Assembly: GCA_003117195.1 (NCBI GenBank)
Contig: BDSI01000148.1
Location: 124,001-188,000 of the forward strand
Origin: Eudorina sp. 2006-703-Eu-15
Taxonomy: Eukaryota > Chlorophyta > Chlorophyceae > Chlamydomonadales > Volvocaceae
Length of the DNA: 64,000 bases
Direction of reading: 5' to 3'
This document shows, piece by piece, positions 12,614-22,788 of this stretch (position 1 is the stretch's first letter; each line of letters starts with the position of its first letter). Below the pieces are notes generated by a model. It made no database searches. It saw nothing but the letters and a program-made list of their open reading frames with translations, and had not been told where the DNA came from. A program made the position numbers and the translations under genes.

Positions 12614-12715
12614 TTGCCTCGTACACATCCGGAGTTCGGGAGTTGTTAAGAAAGTAGTTGGAATGGCGTTGGAAACGCGTTCCTCTGTTGAATGGTAATC
12701 CGACATGCCTTCCAT
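12614..12715 (-). other. Possible first coding exon of the WD40-TRP gene
   Basis: An ATG at 12715 opens 34 codons (starting MEGMSDYHSTEE) that end in phase 0 at a weak GT donor (CAA|GTACAA). The next exon begins in phase 0 just after a strong acceptor (TTTTGCCAG) at 12343. If used, this exon would precede the ATG at 12342 that I chose as the conservative start. A GC-type donor (AG|GCAAGT) four bases upstream is stronger by consensus but out of phase. Only transcript data can decide. Confidence 0.25.
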
Positions 12716-13568
12716 AAATTATTTGGGAAACCTTTGAAACGGCCCGTCAAGCCGCTAACATTTCACCCCCAATATAGACCACCCCGACGAACTGCGTGAC
12801 GATAACCTGTACGATGGGCGAACATCGCAGTTGCACGAACGTGCTCATTGGCACTCCTATGGGGGCCACAAGATGAATGAATGCATAATTGCAGGGGACC
12901 CACAAATAGGGTCATCCGTGCTTACCAGGGGCGTCCAGGGGAGGCCCCTGGTTTCATGTCGGGTGCAGCACGCGCCGTGAGCAGACCAGCTGGATCACAT
13001 CATGCGCCCTTATTACACAAATCATCTATCGCCTTGAGAAAGCGACCGCGCGCTTCTCACTCTTAACAGTTCCAGCCCAGAAACGCCCAGAAGCGCGTGG
13101 CCTGAGTCCAGACCCCAGCCAGCAACCTCGTCTTCGTGCTGGCCCTCCCAAGCAGCCCTCGGCGCCGAGCGTTGTCGTGCAACCCCCCAGGCGAATAATG
13201 CACGCCAGGTGGGGGATTGCGCGGACCCAGTCACCCTGGTTGCGCCTGAGGGCCTCTTCGGCAGCCGCCCCCTCCCCTAGGGCCCCCCTAGGGTCCCCGA
13301 GGGTGACCGGGTTCGTCGCTTGCTGTCCTAAACCCGCTCAACCTCGGCGCGCGCTCGCATGAGAATCCATGCCCACGAAAGACCACCTCGAGGCTCGAGC
13401 CCCACCTGACGTGCACCCACACGGGCTCCTGCTGCCACTGATCCTCCCGCTGCTGCAGGCCCTTCTGCTTGCCGTCCTGCAGCCGCTCGCTTCCCACGAG
13501 TTTCGGCCGCATGAGGCCTTCATGATCCCGTCCTGAAGCCTGTCCTCATTTTCTGACTCCGGGGGCTC
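12716..13568. other. Intergenic region / 3' UTR of the MurL-like gene
   Basis: No convincing coding. It lies downstream of the MurL-like gene and upstream of the channel gene, both on the minus strand. The part nearest 13,568 probably is 3' UTR, and the part near 12,716 should hold the channel promoter. Short minus-strand frames here (13022-13234, 13288-13523) show no recognisable domain. Confidence 0.5.
13013..13017 (-). terminator. TGTAA polyadenylation signal for the MurL-like gene
   Basis: TTACA on the plus strand reads TGTAA on the minus strand, the usual volvocine poly(A) signal. It lies about 550 bases after the stop codon at 13569, a normal 3' UTR length in these algae. Confidence 0.45.
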
Positions 13569-16500
13569 TCACCCCTTTACCGCCGATTCCTTCATGCCCC
13601 GCCTGAACCAGTCGGGGTACAGCGTGGGCACGTCAGCCACGCCCGTCTCCGCGACCACACGGATGGACTCGCGGATCTTGTCCCACTCCTCCCGGCCCTT
13701 GCTGGAGATCAGGCCCGCGTGCTTGCGCAACAGCAGCGGCAGCGCCCCGCCTACCTGCCCGCCCTCCGCCGCAGGGGCTCCTTTCCCTTCCCTCCCCCTC
13801 AGCTCCTCCATCTGCCTCCCGTTTTCGTGCTGAGGTGCCTCCTGCTCCGCCTCCACCTCCGCCTCCTTGTCAGACGACTCAACGGCGGCGCCGGCGGCAG
13901 CCGATGCAGGGGGTTCCGGTACTGCTGCCGACGCGGCCTCTGCAGTGGGGCCCAAGGCCTCCGCACCGCGATCAAGACTTTCGAGAGCTTCCCCGGCCCG
14001 GAGTCGGGGAGTGATGCCCGAAGCGCCAGCTCGGTACCGCTGCAGCGCTAGGTACATGGCCGCCAGGACCTCCTCGGGGGTACCCACGCACTCAAAGGGC
14101 TTATGACCCGAAAGGCCCATGAGGGATTCGAAAACCGGGACATGGCGCTCCGAGTCGTACATGTCGTACACGCCCACCAAGGACTCGCGGGAGCCGGGTA
14201 CGATGCGGCTGCTGGTGTCGGCGGGGCCGTCCGCGGCGCTGCCGGCGGGCACGCCGAACACCTTGGCCATGATGTCGGAGACGGGCAGGAACGCCGCGAA
14301 GAGTAGGAAGACGAAGGCGCACTTCTCGCAGCCGCCGCACCTGCGTCGCGAGGCGGGTGGAGAGCGAAGCGCGTGTGGCTGTGGGCGGCGAGCGAAGCAC
14401 ATGTGGCTGGCTGCTCTTTCCTGTGGGGCGAGCCGTACGTGACTACCGTAGCAGGCAGCAGTGCGCAAGTGCAGATCCCCATGCGCCTCACACTGGCGCA
14501 TGTTGCTCACCACTCGTTGCCCCTCGTGTGCGCACGTCCTGCGATGTATGCAAGACCAGCGCAACCTGCCCCAGCACTGTTGGCCCCTGTTATGACAAAT
14601 GGCTTACTTATTGCCCGGGGTCCGGGCGCGCAGGCCACCTACCAGTCGTCGTCCATGGCCCAGTTGCAGGAGATGATGAGGTCCAGGTACTTGGCGGCGC
14701 AGATGGCGGCGAAGCGCTGCGCGATCTCGAGCTCCGTCATGTGCTGCAGCCCGCTGAAGTAGTAGAGCCGCGGGTGGACGTGGTCGCGCAGGTAGGCGTG
14801 GAAGGCGCGCTCCGCCTCGAACGACTTCTCGTACTGGTGGTTGACCGGGTAGTTGTACCTGGTACGGCAGCGTGGGCCAAGTAGGTGGGGCAGGCGGGTT
14901 GAGCGAAAGGCTCAGTGAATCAGAGCTCGGCATCTGGCTCCGGTCCCTTTGGCCCAAGGCATGCCAAGGTAGGCGCACCGATGCATGCGATCACAGGCGC
15001 AGGAGCTGCGTATTTGGCCAAGCCAACGGGTCTTTGGCAAGCCGAAGCTACAGTACTAGTCAGCAGCAGAGGTCCAGGCTTAGAAATGGACCCTTGGGCT
15101 CCTCGGCAAGGGCCCAGGGTCCCTCCAACGGGTATCGTGGAGAGGTTCTTACTTGGGGTGGGTGGTGTTGATGGCGTTGGCCGAGTACTCGTTGCCCACG
15201 CAGATGTAGTCGTAACCCTCCTGGAGCGCCACGAAGGCGGACCCGAACGTGTAGAAGGAGACGTACTGCATGTACGACCGCCGTACACAACAGTGCACAG
15301 TCGGTGCGGAACGGCAGGGGAAACCGCGTGTCAGGCGACGGGATCATGTTTGCGACAGGAGCCAAAGCAGGGGCAAGTTGGGGCTGACGGGTCCCTACAG
15401 CAACCAAGAGGTGATTCGAAGTACATTCTCGTCAACTGCGCAGCTGAGTCCAGCCCCGGCAACGGAAACCAGCAACCGCTACTGTGTGCGCCTGCCGTGC
15501 ACCGCCGTCCACGGGCTAGCTTAGGGCAGTACCCCACACGGCTCGTCACCGGCGTACTTCACGGCGTGCAGACCCGGACGAAACAAGAACACAGAAAAGG
15601 AGCAGAGAAAGGGCCGTCAATCCACGGGGCCGCAAAAGCGCGCCAAAGCCTTTGGCCAGCCCCACCATGTACCCAAGCTCCCTGTACATCCTCCCCGCCT
15701 CACCGCCGAGTAATCCTGGAAAGGCAGCTCCGGAACCAGGTTGAGCTCTTTGAGGCGCTCCAGGCAAGGCAGGTTCTGCTCCGCCAGCACCACCGTGCCC
15801 GCCGGGGAGGCCTCCGCCAGCCGGGTGAACTTGCTGTACACCTCCCAGGAGCCCACCCACTCGCCGAAGTACACCCAGCCCACTTCCGCGCCCAGAGTGC
15901 CGAGCAGCTCCATGAGCAGCGTGGAGTCCTTGCCGCCGCCAAAGGGCACCAGCACGCGAGGCGCGTGGTTGCGGGGTAAGTGCTTCTGCTGCGGCGGCTC
16001 GTTCCGGGAATGTGCTGAGCTGGTGCCGGCGGCTTCGGCTTCGTCAAGGGAAGCCGACCCAGATGGGACATCGTCCTTCTCTGCTGCTGCTGCTGCCGCT
16101 GCTTGCGCATATGGCTCCGAGACCTGTGGCCCCGCGGCTTGGGCTGCAGCTGCAACTACAGCCACAGGTGCTGTTGCTTGCTTGTCAGTTATGGGATGTG
16201 GGGGATCGCAGCAGCAGTCGATTCGAAAATCTGCAAGGTCGAGGTCCGCCAGGTAGAAGTACTCGGCGAGCGCGCCAGCCAGCGCGGGCCGGAAGAACTG
16301 AAGCTCTTCAGGTGAAAAGTACCCTGCGCGAACTTGCAGCAGAGGGGCGCGCTTGGCTGAGACGAGGAAGACGTAGGTGCAGTGGCACAGCCCGAAGGCG
16401 AGCAGCGCGCGCTCCTCCGGCTGTGTAAGGGGGCGAGGCTGCAGCACCGAGAAGTGCACCTCGGTGATGAACTCCTCCAGCACTGTCCCCTCCGCGTCAC

Positions 16501-16606
16501 GGAAGCTGTGGGTGTACATAACTTTCTTGTTTTCATAGTCCATGGTGAGCTTGTCAAAGGACGTGGAGGCGCAGCGCTTCGCGAGGTCCTCCCGTGTCAG
16601 CGACAT
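13569..16606 (-). CDS. MurL-like PP-loop protein (UDP-MurNAc-L-Ala-L-Glu epimerase family)
   Basis: Four exons join in phase: 16606-15704, 15265-15153, 14858-14643, 14340-13569, giving 667 residues. The first exon carries a PP-loop (VPFGGGKDST, residues 221-230) that binds ATP. Later exons give QEGYDYICVGNEYSA, NYPVNHQYEKSFEAE, ISCNWAMDDDWCGGCEKC and KPFECVGTPEEV. The order PP-loop, asparagine-rich centre, W-C-G-x-C-x-K-C-x-F-V-F, then FECVGT matches my knowledge of bacterial MurL, which epimerises the glutamate of the peptidoglycan precursor using ATP. Additions not typical of bacterial MurL: an alanine-rich insert (about 145-205) before the PP-loop and an acidic, low-complexity segment near the C-terminus. 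The first intron (15266-15703) could hide a missed small exon, because the Asn-Gly-His-Val-Pro-type stretch expected there is absent. A different PP-loop enzyme remains possible. Confidence 0.72.
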
Positions 16607-17109
16607 GGTGGGTCACGGTGTTCGCTCTGTGATTACGACTAGTAAATACCTATGTTACAAAGGGTTCCCTTCTTCGGGGTCCAGGATAAATGTCGCGCGC
16701 CCAAGAATGTCAGGTATGACACGATTCAAGTCACTAACCCTGCACCTCCCTAATCGTGACGTGATGCAACCTTTTAGATAAATGTAATTTTTACGTCAAT
16801 GCCAATACGGATTATGTTTCTGTTAAGCGAGCCTCTGTGGGATCTTTGAGAAATTCGTTGTAGAAAACCGCAAACTGACAAACCCTTGACTCTACCAACG
16901 GGTCTACGGGAGTTCGGGCAGCACATGAAAGCAAGATACTGTTCGCCAGCTTATGGTTGCACATCAATCTATGCGGTTATGTGTGTGCAGCAACAGGCAT
17001 AAGCGCGGAATGCAGCTCTTGTGAAGCAACGCAATATATCATTGTTGTGGCGTTTATAATATAATTACTCTATCCAATACATACATTTGTACGACTGCAG
17101 AGAGTGACA
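16607..17109. promoter_or_regulatory. Shared head-to-head promoter region
   Basis: A 503-base gap separates the two divergent start codons (16606 and 17110). It is clearly more AT-rich than the flanking exons. A TATA-like stretch (TATAATATAATT, about 17056-17067) lies roughly 45 bases before the plus-strand ATG. No clear TATA box was seen for the minus-strand gene. The short divergent spacing suggests possible co-regulation; that is inference. Confidence 0.45.
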
Positions 17110-20100
17110 ATGAGCAATCCCGCTGGCGTGCATGCCGGAACGATGGCCGAGGCGTCGCCGGATCAGGCTCCCATGAGTGGCGTCATCGTCGGCGAACCAA
17201 GTAGAAAGCTTCGTGTCTGTGTCCTCCATCCCAGCGCTGAGGGTACGACCGGTCCCTTCACAGAGGAGGTTGATGGGATATGCAAGGTGCGTGTCTGTTG
17301 CCCGTTCCTGCGACCCGGGGCTGCCTTGAGGACACGTGTCGCATGCTCGATCTGAAAAATTTCTATTCATCTTGTGGGCTTGTTGTCGCTTACACCCGTG
17401 CCTCACCTTACCCGGCAGCCGGACCACTACGACCCGGAGGGCCGCTATGAGTGGACCAACGTGTTCCTGAAAAAGGCCACGAGCTCAGCTGATCTCGTGA
17501 AGCTCATCAACAGTGGTAACTATGACGTCTACTTGAACCTCTGCGATGGGGCGTGGGATGAGGATCGCGCCGGCAAGGACGTCGTGGAAGCCCTGGAAAA
17601 GTAAGGGTGACGAAGCAACTCGCCATACCGTGGGTCCGTTCGGCCGGACTCTGTATTCAGTTTACGCCGGGGTGCATTGCGTTGGGGTTGTTGTAGTTGC
17701 AAACCCAAACGCCAACATCTTGGGAAAGGGCAGCAGCGATCGCCATCGTGTACGGGCCTCCACGGTGTGGTCTGATGTCCGTACAGGCTCAACGTGCCGT
17801 ACACGGGCGCCGACGCGCTGTTCTACGAGCCATCCAAGATCGACATGAAGAAGGCCGCTTACTTCTACGGCATCAAGGTGCGCGGTGCAGGGTTTCAGTT
17901 ACCGCCAGTTGCGACCTCCAGGACGTGGATCCGCGATCTGGGTCACGCCCAGATCAGCTCGGTCTGGTTCATGCATCCTGCAACGTGGGGGTAACTTGCG
18001 GTCCTACACCCCTGCCAACCGTGCGCTTATCGTACTGGCACTGCGGCATCTCGTCGTGAAAGGTTTAAGAAGTTGTAAGTACCCGGTCATGCCCTCAACA
18101 CCGCGACCTTTAGCCAGGTTCATTGCTTAGGTTGAAGGAATCATCTCGTAGCGGACCCAACGGGGCCATCGGTTGGAGCCGTAGCGCTGACACCCCACCG
18201 GCACTGTAACGCTAGACTTCGCCTCACACCCACACACACCGCACGCACGCCCACCACCCACACACGCTTCGCTTGCCGTACTGCCCCCCTCCACCCACAC
18301 ACGCTTCGCTTGCCGTACTGCCCCTGCCGTACTTGCCGTGCGACCCGCCGTACGACCCGCCGCCACTCCATTTATCCCTGCCGCGCGTCCCTCCCCGCCT
18401 CTTTCGCCGCGCCGCCTCCCCGTCACGCACACTGGTCACTTATTCCTGTCTTTGGTCAATTTTTACCATCTTTAGCCTGCCTTAACGTCCTCTCTGCCTT
18501 GCCCCCCTACATGTGCAATACCGGCGACTACCCTACCGCTGGCCTTCCGAATCCGGTTAGGTGGGTATTGTAGCTTTCGGGTTCGCGTTTGCTGTCCTTT
18601 CGCTGCTTTGATCGTGGGTCTGCTGTTGCATCCTTGTTTGCGCACGCCCATCGCCGAGGCGGCGCGGCGCGCACACACGCCTTGGAGCCCGGACGCTGGC
18701 ACCGTAATCTCGACGTTCCTCCCCAGCTGCATCTCCAGCAACCGGTTTGACCTCGGGCTGGGTCGGGTCCTGCTGTCCCTTGCATGTCCGTCGCAGCCCC
18801 GCGTAAGCCGCCCGCACCGCCGCGACTATCCATTACGGGGACACAATGTCTTTGCTTCTGCTTTATCGCATGTCGCCCCTCTTTTCTATATACACGTCCC
18901 CGGCCTGTCGGCAACGCGCAGCCAACGGCCTCGCTCGTCCGCGTGCGCAATTAGGGTCCTCGCAAGTCGTGTCTCTCGGTTTATTTTAACACCGCACGCA
19001 CGCATGCCAAGCGCTCCTGCCTTGACTACCTGTGAACACACACACACACACACACACACACCACCCCAAAGATCGTTTGATAAGGGTTTCTTGCTAAACA
19101 CCCACCCCACCCACAAACAGGTGCCCGAGTGGGTCCACATCCAGGGGGGCCCCGGCCAGGAGGAGCTGGGTGTGGCTGCTGTGCTGGCGGGCCCCGAGAA
19201 GGGCGGCCTGCGCTTCCCCCTTATTGTGAAACACCCGAGCGGGTACGGCAGCGTGGGCATGACTAAGCAGTCCAAAGTCACGAGCGAGGCCGAGCTGCGG
19301 CAGCAGGTGAGGGGGCTGGGGGCTGGATGCCTGCCTGACAGCTGACTTGGATCTAATTGACGACAAATTCGAATCGAATTCGGAACTCAATTGGGGCTGC
19401 GGCAGCAGCCTCCAGCTCATGGTTGCTCGGCAAGTACGGCTGGCGTATTTGTGTGGATGTCGCGCTGAAATGATCGAGAGCGGTGGGCCCGCCTGCGCCG
19501 GCTACCTGATGGCCAAGACGTGACGCATAATACCGTCACTTCTCACGACTCATGTGTGGACAGCATCTATGCGGCAGGTGTCCTTCTTCTGTAAAGAATA
19601 CGGGGGCGCGCTGGTGGAGGAATTCATTGTGGGCCGAGAGTTCACCGTACTGGTAGTGGAGGAGCCGCCCCGGCAGGTGGGACCGTGTACAACACGTACG
19701 ACATACACGCGCGCCTTGGGGCGTGTCGGTGGCTGTATGGCTGTGTCTGCATTCAGGCGGACGTTAGGATCACCAGCGGGTTTCTGACCGATGCCCGTGC
19801 CGATCTGGGTTCCCGTCCTAACGACAAGGGGAGCTTCGTTTGTAACCGTGTGGGGCCGTGCATCATTCATACGGGATCACAGTGCGAGAAATCCCTGGAA
19901 AGGACTTCAGGCATGTACGACACCGACCGAAAGCAGTGCGCAATGTGCATCCCAGCCGTCTGGCCGGTCTGCATAGTTGGCGGCTCTCCATTTAGCTTTC
20001 GCAGGACGCCTTACCGTAGGTTCCAACGCCCCTGGTCCCTTCCGTCTCTGACCCGAACGTCTGCCTCGCCGGCACCCAGCCCCAGCAGGTGTGGCAGGCA

Positions 20101-22788
20101 GGCAGCAGCTCGAGCCCCAAGCTGGCCGACCTGGTGCCCGTGGCCTACACGCCCGTGGAGTGCGAGTTCGGACCTGGGGAGGACTTCAAACACTTCGACC
20201 TCAAGTTTGTTGAGTTTGAGAACCTGGGCTGGAAGCCCTGCGCGGACCCCGACCTGTCCGCCCGGCTCAAGGTACGGGGTCCACACGGTACGGGCGTACC
20301 GCGCACGACAATCGTGGGCGACACCGTCTTGCGCGTCCAGCAGCGACATTAGGGGGGCTCGGGGCAGGCCCGGACGCGGCTTCCCGTCTGCAGGCCGGCC
20401 CTGCGTGCGGATTCCCCCATGGGGGCTTGGGTGTTATGGGAGAGCCTCCTATCTGTGTGTGTCGTATCACCGGCCGCACTCTACATCGGCCGCCATCGCC
20501 CTCCTGCTCGGCTGTGGTGTGGGTGCTCTAGGGCCTCATGGCAACCTACCTGCCGTCCCCGGGGTGTCCCCGGGGCACGAGTGATCTTCAGGTTGACTGC
20601 GCACCTCAGGTTTTTGGCTCTGTTGTGGCGTGTGGTTGGTGCATTGGCCCCCCGGCCCCCCTTGCAGCGCGCTGCCCAAGACACCTACCTGGCCACTCGG
20701 GGCGTCAGCTACGGCAGGTACGTGTTGAGCCACAACGGGCCTTGCCCTTTTCTGGGTCCGACTCTCCAACATCGCGAACCGGGTATCGCATATGTATTCT
20801 TGCTCTGCCGGGCCGGGCTCTGCTCTGTCTCAGCAACCCCTGACTAGGTACCGTTGGTCGTTGAATACCTGAGCTGGACCACAAATTGCTGCACGAGTAC
20901 CTAGAGAACTGTGGCCCTACGCGCAATGATCCCGAGAGCACCTACTCCAAGCGCATCAAGCCGCAGAACTGCGACACCCGCACTCAAAACCACCACTTCT
21001 GCCCGCGGCCGCCTGCTCGGCGGCACCGCACGCCGCCGCTGCCGCACACGCCACCGTCCAACCGCAGGTGCGACTTCCGTGTGGAGGAGGGCACCGGCGA
21101 CATCTACTTCCTGGAGATCAACCCCAACTGCGGCGTGCTGTACCCGCCCGAGCTGGCCGGCTCCGCCGACTACATCCTCTCCCTCGACCCCGACCACAAT
21201 CACCGCCACTTCATCGCCTCCATCCTCGCGTCCGCGGTCCACCGCCATCGCTGCAAGCAGCCCGCGGTGGCGCCCGCCTTCATCAGCGTCTTCCCGCTGC
21301 GGCCGGTGAACCCAACCCCGAACGGCACACACGCGTCGGAGACCCCCGCCGAGGCTGCGGCGGGCCCCAAGCTGGAGACGGCTGCCGGCGAGGCAGACGG
21401 GGCCGATCCGGAACCGCTACCTGAGGCTGCGGCAGCGCCGGCTGCTGCTGCCGCTGCTGCTGCTGCTGCGGCGGCTGTCCGGCGGACGGGCGGCAGTGGT
21501 CGGCGGCTGGGCATGGTGGCGGTGCGGGCCATCCCCGCGGGCGGGCTGGTGCAGTCCAACGAGTACACGCAGTTCCATCTCGCCAGCCGGCGGTGGGTGG
21601 ACGGCTGCTGGCCGCAGGGCAGTCGGGAGCGGCGCATGTTCGAGGAGGCGGCCTACCCGCTGAATGAGCAGGTGGGGCGAGGCTGCAGGGGCGCTGTGCA
21701 CCGCACCCAGCTGGCGGACGTCTTCTCCTGTCCTCGCATGTGGCTTCGGCGCCTCCTAGCGTACGCACGGCTGGCCGCTCCTGCCTGCTTTATCACTCGC
21801 TGCAGTACAGTCGCAGATGTGGCAGATGTATGTCGCATTGGGTGATGTCTGGCGCTGGCGGCTCCGCGTCCCCTCAGTCCCCGCCATCGCGTCGCTGCCT
21901 GGGCCCGTCCGCTGTTGCTCCGTCGGCTGCACCTGCCTGCTGGCTGTATGTGTTCGCACGTGCAGCTGCTGGTGACGACCTAGACCGGTTGACTTATTTC
22001 TACCAAATCATGGCGTGCGTTTATATGTTTCGCGAAGGAATCCGCCCGACCCAAACCGGTTGTGTGTTTAGATAAGAGTTGTGTGTGTATGTGTGCATGT
22101 ATGCGTGTGCGCGGGTGTGGTCGCACGTGCAGGTGCTGGTGATGCCGCCCGCCGACCTGACCCGGTGGACCCCGCTGACCCACTCCTGCGACCCCAACAC
22201 CCACATGGACGGCCTCAACCTGGTGGCGCGGAGGGACATCGCCAAGGGTGCGGGGAGCGAGGGCTTGGGGGCTGGGGCAGCGGGGCCGGGAAGGACTGGC
22301 GGGATGGCGGATCGGGTGGCGTGTTGCTGGGCGGTCATAGGCACCCAATGTACGGAGCAGGGTCTGGCCCGGTGGTCATGCGGGCTCGGCGTGCCGGTGC
22401 ACATACCTACTGCTGCGGTGCGGCTTGCGGCGTTGTGCGCAAACGACACAACATCATTTTCGTGTGTGTAGCGAGAAACCCGCCCGACCCAAAGCTGTTG
22501 CCAGTCACCACCACCCACTGTCGTGTGCTCCCTCCCTCTTCCTTGGCTTTCGCCGCTGCTGACTTTCGCCGTCACCCAGGGGAGGTCGTCACGGTCGACT
22601 TCGCGACGTTGTTCGGCCCCAAGCTGGCTGGGCCGTACGACTGCAGCTGCGGCGTGCCCGCCTGCCGCGGCGTTGTCACTTCAGAAGACTACTTGCTACC
22701 GCTAATCTTAGAACGGTACGGCAATGACCACGTCAATCCCTTTGTGGCGGAAGCGCGGACCCGCCGCGTGACCGGGTCATCGGCATGA
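17110..22788 (+). CDS. ATP-grasp (D-Ala-D-Ala-ligase-like) / SET-domain fusion protein
   Basis: Ten exons join in phase: 17110-17286, 17419-17600, 17787-17877, 19121-19306, 19578-19676, 20089-20271, 20668-20717, 21068-21671, 22133-22247, 22580-22788, giving 631 residues. Residues 1 to about 390 form an ATP-grasp ligase: substrate-loop segment YDVYLNLCDGAWDED, nucleotide-binding FPLIVKHPSGYGSVG, ALVEEFIVGREFTVLVVEE, and the metal-binding end FRVEEGTG..FLEINPNCG. An alanine-rich linker follows (about 415-465). A SET domain then runs to the C-terminus: GMVAVRAIPAG, THSCDPNTH (H541, C543, N546, the N-H-S-C box with Thr first), GEVVTVDF (563-570) and a post-SET cluster C584, C586, C591. ATP-grasp enzymes join a carboxylate to an amine through an acyl-phosphate; SET domains methylate lysine. 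The substrates are unknown. I do not call it Ddl because no D-alanine specificity can be read. Confidence 0.85.
17878..19120 (+). other. Long third intron of the ATP-grasp/SET gene, with simple repeats
   Basis: This intron of 1,243 bases is far longer than its neighbours, yet the flanking exons join smoothly (...FYGIK then VPEWVH...). It contains a 37-base direct duplication around 18253-18327 (ACACACGCTTCGCTTGCCGT twice) and a (CA)n run at 19036-19061. I found no exon or mobile-element gene in it. Confidence 0.55.

Noticed and set aside
15266..15703. A small extra exon (reading ...HAVKYAGDEP...) in the first MurL-like intron
   Set aside because: It looks coding, but no splice choice joins it to both neighbours in phase.
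17110..21671. Naming the ATP-grasp protein as a true D-alanine-D-alanine ligase
   Set aside because: The fold signature is clear but the substrate-selecting residues cannot be judged by eye, and the SET fusion makes another substrate likely.
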